In this document: positions 46,095-57,122 of the stretch, piece by piece | Layout: every line of letters begins with the position of its first letter | Numbering within the stretch: the first letter of the stretch is position 1 | DNA from: Budvicia aquatica DSM 5075 = ATCC 35567 | GTDB lineage: Bacteria; Pseudomonadota; Gammaproteobacteria; Enterobacterales; Enterobacteriaceae | Assembly (NCBI RefSeq): GCF_000427805.1 | Contig: NZ_KE386585.1 | Span: 113,712 to 177,711 of the forward strand | Direction: 5' to 3' | Length of the DNA stretch: 64,000 nt | The notes under the pieces: generated by a model | The model's input: the letters and a program-made list of their open reading frames with translations, nothing else | What the model was told of the DNA's origin: nothing | Databases searched by the model: none | Made by a program: the position numbers and the translations under genes

Positions 46095-46371
46095 TCTTTG
46101 CTCCTTGAAAGATTAAAAGACAATTGCCCCTTTTTTATATCCTCACCATTATCCACGATATACCCAAAGAACGTAAGCTATTATATCCATTGACTAAGGC
46201 TATTAAGACCTACACATTCAAAGGTTATTAAGGGTAAGGACACCTATATACCTAAATTTAGCCAACTTTTTTAGTTTATGCTACTTAGTACGCAACTAAA
46301 AATATTCACTAAACTCACACGCCCGACGGTCTGAAAGGCCATGACTGTTCAAGCGTGTGTTACTTCATATC

Positions 46372-48999
46372 TTACAGTTTAGCTGATACCCAGCTTTCTA
46401 CCGTTGCAAGCGCTGCAGGCAACGCCGCTGTATCCGTACCACCAGCCTGAGCCATATCAGGACGGCCACCGCCTTTACCGCCAACCATCTGCGCTACAGG
46501 CCCGATAAGTTCACCGGCTTTTACCCGATCAACTAAATCTTTCGTTACACCTGCAATCAAGCTGACTTTATCATCATGTACCGTTGCCAGTACGATAATG
46601 CCTGAACCAAGCTGATTTTTGATGTCATCAACCATAGTACGCAACATTTTTGGTTCAACGTTGTTTAAATGGCTAACCAACAGTTTGACGCCTTTCACAT
46701 CGATAGCCTTGTTCACTAACGATGAGCTTTCTTGCGCTGCCTGCTGATCTTTAAGCTGTTGCAGCTCTTTCTCTACTGACTTAGCGTGGTCCAGCAGGCC
46801 TTTAACTTTCTCAATCAGGCTCGTGCTGTCACTTTTGACTAAGCTGGCAACTTCATTCAGCATATCGCTTTGCTGATGCATAATAGCAATCGCATTTTCA
46901 CCGGTAACGGCTTCTATACGACGAATGCCCGCAGCGATACCAGACTCAGAGGTGATGCGGAATAAACCGATATTGCCGGTCGCATCAGTGTGCGTTCCTC
47001 CGCAAAGCTCAGTGGAGAAATCCCCCATTGAAAGTACCCGCACCTTGTCATCATACTTCTCGCCAAACAGCGCCATGGCGCCTTTAGATTTGGCTTCATC
47101 CAGATCCATAACCTGAGTTTCTACCGGCAGGTTACGACGAATCTGTTGATTAACCAGATCCTCAACGGCGCGCAGTTGTTCAGGCTTCATGGCTTCAAAA
47201 TGAGAGAAGTCAAAACGCAGGTATTTATCATTAACTAATGAGCCTTTCTGAGCAACATGATCGCCCAGAATCTGACGTAAAGCCGCATGCAGTAAGTGAG
47301 TCGCTGAGTGGTTCAACCGAATACGACCACGACGCTCAGCGTCGACAATCGCGTCCAGAGCGTCATTAATGCGTAATTCACCTTCAACTAAACGGCCTAC
47401 GTGGCCGATAGCCTGACCATATTTTTGTGTGTCTTGCACATCAAACAGTGCTTTGCCCGACTTGAGTGACCCCAAGTCGCCGACTTGACCGCCTGACTCA
47501 GCGTAAAACGGCGTGCTGTCCAGAATAACTACCGCATCCTGACCGGCATGCACTTCATTTACCGGCTGACCATCAAGGAACAGGCCAATCACCTTAGATG
47601 ACTGAGCTAAACGCTCATAGCCGCTGAACTCAGTCGCATCGTCAACGCGGATGATATTGCTATAATCAACGCTAAAACCGCTGGATTCACGGGCACGACG
47701 GCGCTGCTCTTCCATCGCCTGCTCAAAGCCTTGCTCATCGACTTTCAGATTACGCTCACGACAGACGTCAGCGGTCAGATCCAGTGGGAATCCGTAAGTG
47801 TCATACAGGCGGAAAGCGGTTTCACCGTTAAGGGTATCACCGCTTAGCTGACTTAACTCATCATCAAGCAGAGCAAGACCGCGTTCTAAAGTGCGGGCAA
47901 ATTGCTCTTCTTCCGTTTTAAGCAGTTGTTCAACCATCGCCTGCTGGCGGGCTAACTCATCGGCTGCGCTGCCCATAACGGAAATTAGTGGTTTCACTAA
48001 CTTGTAGAAGAATGTCTCAGTCGCACCAAGCATATGTCCATGACGGACTGCACGGCGGATAATACGGCGTAAAACATAGCCCCGCCCTTCATTTGACGGA
48101 ACAACGCCGTCAGAAATCAGGAAGGCGCATGAGCGGATATGATCGGCAATAACCCGTAGTGACTTGCTGTCCGGATCGGTAGCCTGCGTCACTTTTGCCG
48201 CTGCTGCAATTAAAGTACGGAACAGGTCAATCTCATAGTTAGAGTGAACGTGTTGCAGCACTGCGGCAATACGCTCTAATCCCATGCCGGTATCTACCGA
48301 TGGTTTTGGCAGAGGTAACATTGTGCCGTCTTGCTGACGGTTAAACTGCATAAACACAATGTTCCAAATCTCAATATAGCGGTCACCGTCTTCTTCTGGC
48401 GATCCCGGAGGACCACCCCAAATATGGTCACCGTGGTCAAAGAAAATTTCAGTACAAGGACCACAAGGGCCAGTGTCGCCCATTTGCCAGAAGTTATCTG
48501 AAGCAAAAGCGCCGCCTTTGTTATCACCGATACGAATAATTCTTTCGCGGGGAACACCGATCTCATCCGCCCAAATGCTATAGGCTTCATCATCGGTCTC
48601 GTAAACGGTTACCCACAGTTTTTCTTTAGGCAGATTAAACCACTCTGCGCCGGTCAGTAATTCCCAGGCGAAGTTGATAGCATCATGCTTAAAGTAATCA
48701 CCAAAGCTAAAGTTACCCAGCATTTCAAAGAACGTGTGGTGACGGGCGGTATAGCCTACGTTTTCTAAATCATTATGCTTACCACCGGCACGAACACAGC
48801 GTTGGGAAGTTGTAGCCCGCGTGTATGAACGTTTATCAAGCCCAAGAAAAACATCCTTAAACTGATTCATCCCTGCATTAGTAAAAAGCAGCGTTGGGTC
48901 ATTATTAGGTACCAAAGAGCTGCTGGAGACAACTTGGTGACCTTTACTATTAAAGAAATCGAGAAACGCTTGACGGATCTCAGCGGTGCTCTTGCTCAT
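46372..48999 (-). CDS. alaS: Alanyl-tRNA synthetase AlaS
   Basis: Charges tRNA-Ala. The 875-aa length is one residue from the E. coli enzyme. Order of parts: class II catalytic core (motif 1 to 3 region, [18 protein letters not shown] near residue 80), tRNA-recognition helices, editing domain with zinc ligands [11 protein letters not shown] and [10 protein letters not shown], and the C-terminal DHHA1-type domain ([15 protein letters not shown]). The 277-bp gap to csrA contains no other gene. Confidence 0.98.
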   Translation of the reverse strand: MSKSTAEIRQAFLDFFNSKGHQVVSSSSLVPNNDPTLLFTNAGMNQFKDVFLGLDKRSYTRATTSQRCVRAGGKHNDLENVGYTARHHTFFEMLGNFSFGDYFKHDAINFAWELLTGAEWFNLPKEKLWVTVYETDDEAYSIWADEIGVPRERIIRIGDNKGGAFASDNFWQMGDTGPCGPCTEIFFDHGDHIWGGPPGSPEEDGDRYIEIWNIVFMQFNRQQDGTMLPLPKPSVDTGMGLERIAAVLQHVHSNYEIDLFRTLIAAAAKVTQATDPDSKSLRVIADHIRSCAFLISDGVVPSNEGRGYVLRRIIRRAVRHGHMLGATETFFYKLVKPLISVMGSAADELARQQAMVEQLLKTEEEQFARTLERGLALLDDELSQLSGDTLNGETAFRLYDTYGFPLDLTADVCRERNLKVDEQGFEQAMEEQRRRARESSGFSVDYSNIIRVDDATEFSGYERLAQSSKVIGLFLDGQPVNEVHAGQDAVVILDSTPFYAESGGQVGDLGSLKSGKALFDVQDTQKYGQAIGHVGRLVEGELRINDALDAIVDAERRGRIRLNHSATHLLHAALRQILGDHVAQKGSLVNDKYLRFDFSHFEAMKPEQLRAVEDLVNQQIRRNLPVETQVMDLDEAKSKGAMALFGEKYDDKVRVLSMGDFSTELCGGTHTDATGNIGLFRITSESGIAAGIRRIEAVTGENAIAIMHQQSDMLNEVASLVKSDSTSLIEKVKGLLDHAKSVEKELQQLKDQQAAQESSSLVNKAIDVKGVKLLVSHLNNVEPKMLRTMVDDIKNQLGSGIIVLATVHDDKVSLIAGVTKDLVDRVKAGELIGPVAQMVGGKGGGRPDMAQAGGTDTAALPAALATVESWVSAKL

Positions 49000-49140
49000 A
49001 TGAATTCCGATATCTGGCTAATAAAAAGGAGGCTATTCGTAAGTTAGTAAACGCCGGATTTATCGCAAAACGGGTGGCTTACGAATTAAAAGTAGCCATA
49101 AGATAAAATTTCTTTGATGGGAAGTAAATCAGCGAAGGCT

Positions 49141-49611
49141 TTATTCTTCAGAATCTGTAAAAACATATTGGATTTCGTCCTGCATAAACCCGCGATATGA
49201 CAGGTAACGCTGAACTTTAGATTTTTCTTTCCATTCTGTCGGCAACGGCGAACCAAAGCGACGAACGGCTAATTCTTTGGCCAGTTCAAACCAGTCAACC
49301 TCACATTCAACAATTGCCCGACGGATATCATCCCGATCGATACCTTTTTGCTGGAGTTCAGCTTGAATTCGCTGAGGACCATAGCCCTTACGGCTGCGGC
49401 TGACAATAAAGCGTTGAGTAAATTGAACGTCGTTCAACCAGTTATGCTGATAGCAATACTCAATAACTTGGTCGATAGATTCGGGTGATATGAGGGGTTT
49501 ATCGGTAGAGCGGTCAAACGGAGAATGCGCCGCAAGCTTACGGCGCATCTCATGTTCACTATAATCACGCTGAGAGAGTAATCTCATTGCCCGTGGTAAT
49601 AGTGAATTCAT
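49141..49611 (-). CDS. recX: RecA regulatory protein RecX
   Basis: A 156-aa three-helix-repeat protein that binds and inhibits RecA filaments. MRLLSQRDYSEHEMRRKL at the N-terminus and QHNWLNDVQFTQRFIVSRSR in the middle are the family signatures. It lies 30 nt after recA and is normally expressed by read-through from the recA promoter, therefore in the SOS response. Confidence 0.95.
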   Translation of the reverse strand: MNSLLPRAMRLLSQRDYSEHEMRRKLAAHSPFDRSTDKPLISPESIDQVIEYCYQHNWLNDVQFTQRFIVSRSRKGYGPQRIQAELQQKGIDRDDIRRAIVECEVDWFELAKELAVRRFGSPLPTEWKEKSKVQRYLSYRGFMQDEIQYVFTDSEE

Positions 49612-49641
49612 TAATATAGCTTCCTAGTCAAAGGGCTGTAA

Positions 49642-50691
49642 TTAAAGCTCTTCTTCCGGTAACTCGGCATCGTCATCTTCGGTTTCAGTAACAACGATTG
49701 GATTATTTCCCAGCAACAGATCGCGCAGGCGCTTTTCTAAATCAGCTGAAATCGCAGGATTTTCCTGTAGGAACTTCATTGAGTTAGATTTACCTTGGCC
49801 AATTTTATCGCCGTTATAGGCATACCATGCGCCCGCTTTATCAACCAGCTTATGTTTTACGCCAAGGTCGATCAGCTCGCTTTCTTTAGAAATACCGGCA
49901 CCGTACAGAATTTGGAAATCGGCCTGACGGAAAGGTGCTGCAATTTTGTTTTTAACCACTTTAACGCGGGTTTCGTTACCAACAACTTCATCACCGTCTT
50001 TGATTGCGCCTACGCGGCGAATATCTAAACGTACCGATGAGTAGAATTTCAGGGCGTTACCGCCGGTCGTGGTTTCTGGGTTACCGAACATAACGCCGAT
50101 CTTCATACGAATTTGGTTGATAAAGATAACCAGACAGTTTGCGTTTTTAATGTTTCCGGTTAGTTTACGTAGGGCCTGAGACATCAGACGCGCCTGTAAA
50201 CCCACGTGAGAGTCACCCATTTCGCCTTCGATTTCAGCTTTAGGGGTTAGAGCCGCTACGGAGTCGATAATGATAACGTCAACAGCGCCGGAGCGAACTA
50301 ATGCGTCACAAATTTCAAGGGCTTGCTCACCGGTATCCGGCTGAGAAATCAGCAGGTCATCGATTTGAACGCCTAGCTTAGAAGCATAGATCGGGTCTAA
50401 AGCATGCTCAGCATCGATAAACGCACAGGTTTTTCCGTCGCGCTGGGCTTGAGCAATAACCGATAAGGTCAGGGTTGTTTTACCTGATGATTCAGGCCCG
50501 AAGATTTCAACTACGCGGCCCATTGGTAAACCACCAATGCCTAATGCGATATCCAGACTCAGGGAGCCGGTTGAAACAGACTCAACGTCAAGAGATTGGG
50601 TATCACCCAAACGCATGATTGAACCTTTACCAAACTGCTTTTCAATCTGCCCTAGTGCAGCGGCAAGAGCTCTTTTTTTGTTGTCATCCAT
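49642..50691 (-). CDS. recA: Recombinase RecA
   Basis: ATP-dependent strand-exchange protein and co-protease for LexA. 349 aa; Walker [11 protein letters not shown] near residues 65-74, Walker [14 protein letters not shown]1/L2 loops including [20 protein letters not shown], and an acidic C-terminal tail ([14 protein letters not shown]). Promoter and LexA box lie immediately upstream. Confidence 0.99.
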   Translation of the reverse strand: MDDNKKRALAAALGQIEKQFGKGSIMRLGDTQSLDVESVSTGSLSLDIALGIGGLPMGRVVEIFGPESSGKTTLTLSVIAQAQRDGKTCAFIDAEHALDPIYASKLGVQIDDLLISQPDTGEQALEICDALVRSGAVDVIIIDSVAALTPKAEIEGEMGDSHVGLQARLMSQALRKLTGNIKNANCLVIFINQIRMKIGVMFGNPETTTGGNALKFYSSVRLDIRRVGAIKDGDEVVGNETRVKVVKNKIAAPFRQADFQILYGAGISKESELIDLGVKHKLVDKAGAWYAYNGDKIGQGKSNSMKFLQENPAISADLEKRLRDLLLGNNPIVVTETEDDDAELPEEEL

Positions 50692-50749
50692 TTTGCGACT
50701 CCATGGTCATAAAGTAATACGGGACTTTAGTGTCTAAAGCGATAAAAAG

Positions 50750-50777
50750 ATTATACTGTATAATCATACAGTATCAA
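50750..50777 (-). promoter_or_regulatory. recA promoter
   Basis: TTGATA, 16 bp, TATAAT on the minus strand, almost identical to the E. coli recA promoter; the LexA box fills the spacer and touches both hexamers. Confidence 0.92.
50754..50773. promoter_or_regulatory. LexA (SOS) box
   Basis: TACTGTATAATCATACAGTA fits the consensus TACTGTATATATATACAGTA with both CTG...CAG half-sites exact. It overlaps the recA promoter and implies SOS control of recA-recX. Confidence 0.95.
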
Positions 50778-50784
50778 GTGAGTT

Positions 50785-51270
50785 TTACAGAAATTTTTCT
50801 AACACCACCGATAAGGCATAGCAGACCGCCTGTTGGCGCACCTGTTGGCGATCACCGGCAAAAACTTTCTTGTCGGCTAGTACTCTGCCATCGCGGCTGG
50901 CCCAACCAAACCATACGGTACCCACCGGTTTATCCGGTGTTCCACCTTCCGGTCCGGCAATACCGCTAACGGAGACCGCAATATCGGCATTCGCCATTTT
51001 TAAGGCACCGACGGCCATTTCACGAACGGTGGGTTCACTTACTGCCCCCCACTGTTCCAGAGTCTGTCGTTTAACCCCCAGTAAATCATGTTTGGATTGA
51101 TTACTGTAAGTCACAAAGCCACGGTCAAAATAGGCAGAACTCCCGGCCACATCAGTAATAGAGCCGGCAATAAGCCCTCCGGTACAAGATTCAGCGCAGG
51201 TCAGCCATTGATGAGTTTCACTCAGCCGCTTACCGATTTGTTGATTCAGCGCGTAGATTTTCTTATCCAA
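50785..51270 (-). CDS. pncC: Nicotinamide-nucleotide amidase PncC
   Basis: Deamidates nicotinamide mononucleotide to nicotinate mononucleotide in NAD recycling (CinA C-terminal domain family). The 161-aa product has WLTCAESCTGGLIAGSITDV with the nucleophilic Ser, SVSGIAGPEGGTPDKPVGTV and VWFGWASRDG. Normal length; sits upstream of recA as in E. coli. Confidence 0.95.
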   Translation of the reverse strand: MDKKIYALNQQIGKRLSETHQWLTCAESCTGGLIAGSITDVAGSSAYFDRGFVTYSNQSKHDLLGVKRQTLEQWGAVSEPTVREMAVGALKMANADIAVSVSGIAGPEGGTPDKPVGTVWFGWASRDGRVLADKKVFAGDRQQVRQQAVCYALSVVLEKFL

Positions 51271-51530
51271 TCTGCCCTCTCTGTTTCTGCTTCTATTAAC
51301 TGCCTATAGATAGCTGATATCACAATAGCCGTTCATTTAAATAATCGCAGCCTGAAGGTTCACCCTTATGCTCAGACGACATTAATCATAAACCCTGACT
51401 ATTGTTTTAGACTAGCGAAAACCTAAGAGGCAGATCAAGCCGGCTAACCTGAGTTTGCAAAGCCTATTCCATTTTCCCGCACCGACCTGAAAATCAAAAC
51501 GGCCCCGGAATTTTATTGCCGACCAACGCA

Positions 51531-52721
51531 TTAGCATGCCACAGCCTCAGCCAGTTTTCTATTATCAAGATAACCGGATAATCGCGTCATCAGCAGTGCC
51601 AGCACCACAATAATAGCGCCAATCCACGGAGTATCCATCAAACTCATATCGGCCACCACATGCCCGCCGAGCCATGCTCCGATGGCAATGCCAATATTGA
51701 AAGCAGCGATATTCAGCCCTGATGCCACATCCACTGCCTCTGGGGTATATTCTTTGGCCAGTTGAACCACATACACCTGTAGGCCCGGCACATTACCAAA
51801 GGCAAAAGCGCCCCAAACAAAGACGGTTAGTAGTGCGCCAATCTGGCTGGACGCAGTGAAAGTAAACACCAGCAAGACTAACGCCAGAGCAGCAAAAATA
51901 ATATTCAGCGCTTTAACAGGACCCATTTTGTCAGCCAGTTTACCGCCCCATATATTACCAATAGTGACAGATACCCCATACACCAGCATGATTCCGGCAA
52001 TCGCACTGGATTGAAAGCCCGATACCTGCTGCAAAATGGGCGCTAAAAAGGTAAAAGCAATAAAGGTTCCGCCATACCCTACCGCCGTAATGCCATAAAC
52101 CAACAGTAAACGCGGCTGGGTTAATACCTTTAGCTGAACTGAAATACGGGCCGGAGCGGCCTGTTTAAGGTTTGAAGGCACCAGCAAAGCGCTACCGATT
52201 AAAGCAATAACCCCCAGAACTGAAACCACCAAAAACGTGGCTCTCCAGCCAAAATGTTGACCAATCCATGTCCCTAACGGCACCCCGGTCACCAGCGCCA
52301 CGGTCAGTCCGGTAAACATAATCGCAATAGCGCTGGCCTGCTTATCTTTATCAACCAAGCTGGTTGCAATGGTTGAACCAATAGAGAAGAACACGCCGTG
52401 GGCCAGCCCGGTCAAAACCCGAGCTACAATCAGAGTTTCATATCCCGGCGCCATCCAGGCCATCACATTACCGACAATAAAAAAGGCCATCAGAATTATT
52501 AATACGGCTTTACGGTTCCAGCGACCGGTCAGCGCGGTCAGAACCGGTGCCCCTATAGCAACGCCCAACGCATATAAACTAACCAATAGCCCGGCAGAAG
52601 AAAGAGAAACATTAAGGTCGTTAGCGATAGTCGGCACCAGCCCGACAATAACGAATTCAGTGGTACCAATGGCGAACGCACTCAGCGTTAGCGCCCACAG
52701 AGCAAGCGGCATTTTTGACAT
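51531..52721 (-). CDS. MFS transporter, DHA1 (AraJ/YdhP-like) family
   Basis: Inner-membrane drug/sugar:H+ antiporter, about 396 aa with 12 hydrophobic segments. MPLALWALTLSAFAIGTTEF at the start, RWNRKAVLIILMAFFIVGN (inter-helix 2-3 region) and RVLTGLAHGVFFSIGSTIAT are typical. Start set at 52721 (MSKMPLAL) because AGGAA lies 8 nt upstream and the longer version from 52799 adds 26 non-family residues that overlap the LysR promoter region. It is divergent from a LysR gene that probably controls it; substrate unknown. Confidence 0.88.
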   Translation of the reverse strand: MSKMPLALWALTLSAFAIGTTEFVIVGLVPTIANDLNVSLSSAGLLVSLYALGVAIGAPVLTALTGRWNRKAVLIILMAFFIVGNVMAWMAPGYETLIVARVLTGLAHGVFFSIGSTIATSLVDKDKQASAIAIMFTGLTVALVTGVPLGTWIGQHFGWRATFLVVSVLGVIALIGSALLVPSNLKQAAPARISVQLKVLTQPRLLLVYGITAVGYGGTFIAFTFLAPILQQVSGFQSSAIAGIMLVYGVSVTIGNIWGGKLADKMGPVKALNIIFAALALVLLVFTFTASSQIGALLTVFVWGAFAFGNVPGLQVYVVQLAKEYTPEAVDVASGLNIAAFNIGIAIGAWLGGHVVADMSLMDTPWIGAIIVVLALLMTRLSGYLDNRKLAEAVAC

Positions 52722-52814
52722 AACTAGATTCCTGCAGATTAACTTGACAGGCGCCATTGTGCTGAGAGATTCTTTTTCAATAAATACCACCAATAGCAAA
52801 ACATTTTATCATTT

Positions 52815-53702
52815 ATGACAATAATAAGCCGTTCGGAAGATCTGACCATATTGATTGCCGTAGCTGATTCCGGTGGGTTTTCTGCCGCCGCACAACAGTT
52901 AAATATTCAGGTTGCTAAAGTGTCCCGCGCGGTTGCCAGAGTCGAAGAACAGCTGAATACCAGCATCTTTAACCGAACCACCCGCCGGGTAGAGCTGACC
53001 GAAGAAGGCCGTATCTTTATAGAAAAAGCCCGCGAAGGGTTAGAAAAGCTCTCCGAGGCCGAAGAGTGGTTAAAGGTCCGACATCAAAAGCCGGCCGGTC
53101 GGCTGCGTATTGATTCAGCCAGCCCGTTTGTACTTCATCAGTTAACACCACATATCAAAGCGTTCACTCAATTACATCCTGAAATTAAGCTCGAATTGAG
53201 CTCCAGCGATGGCATCATTAACCTGCTGGAGAAGCGCACTGATGTTGCTATCCGTATTGGCAAACTGGAAGACTCCACGCTGCACGCCAGAACCTTAGGT
53301 CAGTCTAAGCTGCATTTAGTTGCCAGCCCTGACTACTTGAAAAAGCAGGGGGAACCCCAAACGGTAGAACAACTATTGGATTGCCATCTGCTGGGCTTTA
53401 TTCCCCCTTCTGTACTGAATATTTGGTCAGTCGGCATGGGGGTTGAAATTACCCCGTGGATTTCTGTCAGCAGTGGTGAAGTGCTGCGCCAGCTCTGTCT
53501 GGCTGGGAATGGCATCGCCTGTCTGTCGAATTTTATGGTGCAACAAGATATTGAAAAGGGTGACTTAGTGACAGTAATGGGCGAGCAGATGCAAAGCCCA
53601 CACCCGCGAGAATTGGTGCAGGCTGTTTATTACCGTAATACCGCGTTGTCTAGCCGAATTAAGGTATTTATTGATTTTATTGAGCAGCGGATAAAGCTTT
53701 AG
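52815..53702 (+). CDS. LysR family transcriptional regulator
   Basis: A 295-aa regulator: N-terminal winged helix-turn-helix (LTILIAVADSGGFSAAAQQL ... RAVARVEEQLNTSIFNRTTR) and a C-terminal periplasmic-binding-fold effector domain (RLRIDSASPFVLHQLTPHI; DVAIRIGKLEDSTLHAR). The subgroup resembles regulators of drug/aromatic efflux. The divergent arrangement with the MFS gene (93 bp between starts) suggests local control. Effector unknown. Confidence 0.92.
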   Translation: MTIISRSEDLTILIAVADSGGFSAAAQQLNIQVAKVSRAVARVEEQLNTSIFNRTTRRVELTEEGRIFIEKAREGLEKLSEAEEWLKVRHQKPAGRLRIDSASPFVLHQLTPHIKAFTQLHPEIKLELSSSDGIINLLEKRTDVAIRIGKLEDSTLHARTLGQSKLHLVASPDYLKKQGEPQTVEQLLDCHLLGFIPPSVLNIWSVGMGVEITPWISVSSGEVLRQLCLAGNGIACLSNFMVQQDIEKGDLVTVMGEQMQSPHPRELVQAVYYRNTALSSRIKVFIDFIEQRIKL

Positions 53703-53769
53703 CCTTAGAGTGATGACAAGGTAGTTTAATTTGATCTCAATATAAGTTTGTCCGGATAAAGCTTTCACT

Positions 53770-54303
53770 TCACTTCAGTGAATCAGGTGAAACTATGGTT
53801 ATCTCAGCAAAGGCCAAATGATGCATAAACTCCCGCAAAATTAATAACCGGGCGGCAAATGATGCATCTTCTGGTATTCCCTCCCGTGCAGCCGGTCTTC
53901 CCAGCATCACGGCGGCTAAGCGGTCAAAGGTTCTTTCCATCGCATCAAGGGATAAGCTTATCACCCGCTGATCTGCAACTCCGGCAAGCAGAGCAATATG
54001 GTGAATCTCTTCATCGACGGTCAATAACCGACCGTTGGCCGGAATCTGGGCCCAGATAGCCATAATCCGATCTTCAACCGCCATAATGGCATTTTCCATT
54101 TCATCCGCTTTGGGAATGGAATGGCTAAAATAGTCGGCCGCCGTCTTATTCGCCCCCAAGGGCAGTGTCAGAACCGACGACTCAGAGATCATGACTAAGG
54201 TCTGCTGGCTGCCTATATGTAAAAGCGCCACCGGGCTCTGTGCCGCCAGCGTAGCGCCGATATCATGATATTGCTGCTGTAGCCATTTTGATTGCTGATT
54301 CAT
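53770..54303 (-). CDS. Conserved hypothetical protein beside citAB
   Basis: A 177-aa soluble protein that I do not recognise. The N-terminal half is a possible small beta domain (SPVALLHIGSQQTLVMISES), the C-terminal half is helical (AVEDRIMAIWAQIP, LDAMERTFDRLAAVML, LLILREFMHHLAFAEI). A strong AAGGAG ribosome-binding site indicates that it is translated. It is divergent from citA across 387 bp, so it may share control with citrate fermentation, but no function is evident. Confidence 0.6.
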   Translation of the reverse strand: MNQQSKWLQQQYHDIGATLAAQSPVALLHIGSQQTLVMISESSVLTLPLGANKTAADYFSHSIPKADEMENAIMAVEDRIMAIWAQIPANGRLLTVDEEIHHIALLAGVADQRVISLSLDAMERTFDRLAAVMLGRPAAREGIPEDASFAARLLILREFMHHLAFAEITIVSPDSLK

Positions 54304-54690
54304 GCCATCTCCTTAGTTAAACATAGCTTAATAGCGCAGAAGATCGTGTGGTTCGAGTATCCCGCACCCCGGCTGAATAAGTATTATCTGGTGTAAATAA
54401 TCTTATTATTTTAATACCTTCATCGCCGGTTTCTTATAAAACGCCTATTTAATTATAATTCAATCACTAACATCACTTCTTTCTTAAACAAAAAAATCAT
54501 AATAATATGATATTTAATTGATAATTTTAAATTCACCTCATTTTTGTTTCCATTAGCATGATTTATTTCCAATAGTTTTCTTTAAATCGGAGCTGGATCT
54601 AGTTCACAGATCCGGTTTGCTTTTCTTGATACTGTCCGGAACATAACCTATCTGTTTTATCGCAAGTTAATCGACATTCATAAGGATATT
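54304..54690. promoter_or_regulatory. Divergent control region of citAB
   Basis: 387 bp, AT-rich in the middle. Contains the perfect inverted repeat GGATCT (54595-54600) and AGATCC (54608-54613) with a 7-bp centre, about 80 bp before citA, followed by a T-rich tract. It could be an operator (for example for CitB itself) or a small attenuator. No small gene seen. Confidence 0.4.
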
Positions 54691-56316
54691 ATGCGATTAG
54701 TCAGTTTTTTTAAGCATCTACCCCTACGCTTACAGATCATCATTCTGGTTGTGGTGGTATTAGCGCTGCCGCTGATTGCTGCAAATATTCAGATTACCCG
54801 TGATATTGATGACCAGATTCACGATCAGGCCGGTGAAAAAGCGGAAGAAATCTCGAATATCATCGTATCGTCACCGGTAGTGATTAACGGCCTGAAAAAT
54901 TTAGACGCTATCAGCCTGCAGGAAATTCAAGAATACACGCAAACCATAAAAAAAATCGCAGGCGTTGAGTTTATCGTGGTAATTGATATGAAAGGTATTC
55001 GGGTATCTCACCCGGATACCGCTAAGATAGGCAAACCGATGGTTGGCGGAGACGAAGTTCGGGTATTAAACGGGCAGACTTATATCTCCTCCGCACAGGG
55101 TTCTCTCGGTCTCTCTCTACGGGCATTTAAACCTATTTTTGATGACAAGCATCAGCAGGTGGGTGCCGTGGTCGTAGGCATTATGTCATCCAGCATTGAT
55201 CAGGCCGTGGCAAGAGTGAATCAGCCCATTATGTCAGCCCTGACTCTGGCGCTATTGATCGGCATCGTGCTGGCGGTGATCCTGGCGAACAGTATTAAAA
55301 AGATTTTATTTGGCCTTGAACCGGTTGCCATTGCCCGACTGCTGGGAGAACGTAATGCCATTTTAGAATCTGTTCGTGAGGGTATTATCGCTATCGATCG
55401 GGAATCAAGACTGACGGTGGTTAACTCGGAAGCCAAACGAATTTTAGGAATGGCGGGCATTCACGGCGACATTATTGGTGAAAAAGTCGATAAAAGTATT
55501 CCCCACACTCGCCTTTCTGAAGTGCTACGTTCAGGCGAACTTGAGTTTGACCGCGAACAGGATCTGAATGGCATCACTATTTTAACCAACCGGGTTCCGC
55601 TGTATGCCGATGGGGTCATTGTCGGTGCCATCGCCACCTTCCGAGATATGTCTGAAGTCAGCAAACTTGCTGAAGAGCTCACCGGGGTAAACCGTTATGT
55701 TGAAGCGCTGCGCTCATCGGCCCATGAGTTCCTGAATAAACTCCATGTGATTAACGGCTTGGCCAGAAGTGATAACCGTCAGGTTCTAGCTGAATACCTC
55801 GCCGATATTATTAATGAAAATCAGCAGGAGCTTGAATTTATTGATGATGCGATCAAAGACCCTATTTTGGCGGCATTCCTGACCGGAAAATTTAGCCGGG
55901 CCAGAGAGCTGGGGGTCGATCTGTTTATTGATATCGACGAAGTTATTCCCCATATTTCCGACCCGAAAGTGACCCACAGCCTGGTCACGCTGCTGGGGAA
56001 CCTGATTGATAACGGGTTGGATGCGGTTCAACAGGCGGAAATAAAAGAGCTCAATATCCGCTTTTCACTACTCAACCATATGCTGGAAATTGAAATTGAT
56101 GATACAGGCCCCGGAATGCCGGTAGAAAAAATAGCCCAAATGTTCCAGCGCGGTTACTCAACCAAAGGTAAAAACCGCGGTATTGGCCTGTTTTTAGTTT
56201 CCGCAGCGCTGGATAAATTAAACGGCACCATGGACGTTTCAAGTAATCCCGGCGATGGCATGAATTTCCTGATTCGAATCCCGCTCACGGTTATTAAAGG
56301 AAGTAATGATGATTAA
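54691..56316 (+). CDS. citA: Citrate sensor histidine kinase CitA (DpiB)
   Basis: Membrane sensor of external citrate for the anaerobic citrate regulon. The 541-aa product has TM1 (about residues 12-32), a periplasmic PAS/PDC domain with RVSHPDT, the citrate-binding signature, TM2 (about 180-205), a cytoplasmic PAS domain (ILESVREGIIAIDRESRLTV), phospho-acceptor His345 in SSAHEFLNKLHVINGL, and an ATPase domain (NLIDNGLDAV, DDTGPGMP, RGIGLFLVSA). Overlaps citB by 11 nt. Confidence 0.95.
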   Translation: MRLVSFFKHLPLRLQIIILVVVVLALPLIAANIQITRDIDDQIHDQAGEKAEEISNIIVSSPVVINGLKNLDAISLQEIQEYTQTIKKIAGVEFIVVIDMKGIRVSHPDTAKIGKPMVGGDEVRVLNGQTYISSAQGSLGLSLRAFKPIFDDKHQQVGAVVVGIMSSSIDQAVARVNQPIMSALTLALLIGIVLAVILANSIKKILFGLEPVAIARLLGERNAILESVREGIIAIDRESRLTVVNSEAKRILGMAGIHGDIIGEKVDKSIPHTRLSEVLRSGELEFDREQDLNGITILTNRVPLYADGVIVGAIATFRDMSEVSKLAEELTGVNRYVEALRSSAHEFLNKLHVINGLARSDNRQVLAEYLADIINENQQELEFIDDAIKDPILAAFLTGKFSRARELGVDLFIDIDEVIPHISDPKVTHSLVTLLGNLIDNGLDAVQQAEIKELNIRFSLLNHMLEIEIDDTGPGMPVEKIAQMFQRGYSTKGKNRGIGLFLVSAALDKLNGTMDVSSNPGDGMNFLIRIPLTVIKGSNDD

Positions 56317-56977
56317 GGTATTAGTCGTTGAAGATGACCCGATGGTCGCTGAGCTCAACAAAGGTTACTTGAAAAGAATAGACGGCTTCGAACTGGTTGG
56401 CGTTCTGCATAACGGGGTTGATGCGCTGGAGTTTATGGACAAACATCCGGTATCTCTGCTTTTGCTGGACGTCTTTATGCCAAAGCTGGATGGCCTGAGT
56501 TTATTACAGACGGTGAGAACCCGTTATCCCAGCGTTGATGTCATTATGGTAACCGCTGCCAGAAGCAGTAGCGATATTCAAACCGCTCTGCGTCAGGGAG
56601 CAATAGACTACATTGTTAAACCTTTTGTGTTTGAACGCTTTCAGTCTGCGCTGATGAACTATCGGGAGCGGATGAACCTGTTATCTGATGAAACTGAGCT
56701 GAGCCAGGCCGCCATTGATGGCCGGATTTTTGCCAAAGGTATGCGCACCAGTAAAGTGCCGAAAGGCATTGAAAATGAGACGTTGCAGCGTATCCGTAGC
56801 ATAGTCAAACAGCAGTCAAAGCCGTTTGACGTACAGGAATTAGTCCCGCTGATCGGGCTTTCACGTATTTCATTGAAGAAGTATCTGGATTATATGGTGG
56901 AAATCGGTGAGCTCTACAGCGAACTGGCCTATCGCGGACAAGGCCGACCGGTAACGCTCTATCGTTATTCTCGCTAA
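56306..56977 (+). CDS. citB: Response regulator CitB (DpiA)
   Basis: Phosphorylated by CitA and activates the citrate genes. The 223-aa product has a receiver domain (VLVVEDDPMVAEL; phospho-acceptor Asp55 in LLLDVFMPKLDG; conserved Lys in YIVKPFVFERF) and a C-terminal helix-turn-helix (VPLIGLSRISLKKYLDYMVE). Two adjacent ATGs (56306, 56309); AAGGAAG precedes them. Forms a two-gene operon with citA. Confidence 0.95.
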   Translation: MMIKVLVVEDDPMVAELNKGYLKRIDGFELVGVLHNGVDALEFMDKHPVSLLLLDVFMPKLDGLSLLQTVRTRYPSVDVIMVTAARSSSDIQTALRQGAIDYIVKPFVFERFQSALMNYRERMNLLSDETELSQAAIDGRIFAKGMRTSKVPKGIENETLQRIRSIVKQQSKPFDVQELVPLIGLSRISLKKYLDYMVEIGELYSELAYRGQGRPVTLYRYSR

Positions 56978-57122
56978 TCACTGAATGTGATCGAATTAAC
57001 GTTATAAGTGTATTTTAGATTTTTTATGAGACATAGCTCACGCAAAATAGGCTAGTCGCGCTTTTTCATGCGTTCACCATCACATAAATTTATTTTTTAT
57101 TTATTCCAAATCAGTCGGTTAC

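Noticed and set aside
46316..46360. CACACGC...GCGTGTG inverted repeat after alaS
   Set aside because: The arms pair, but the loop is about 30 nt and no T-run follows on the minus strand; not called a terminator.
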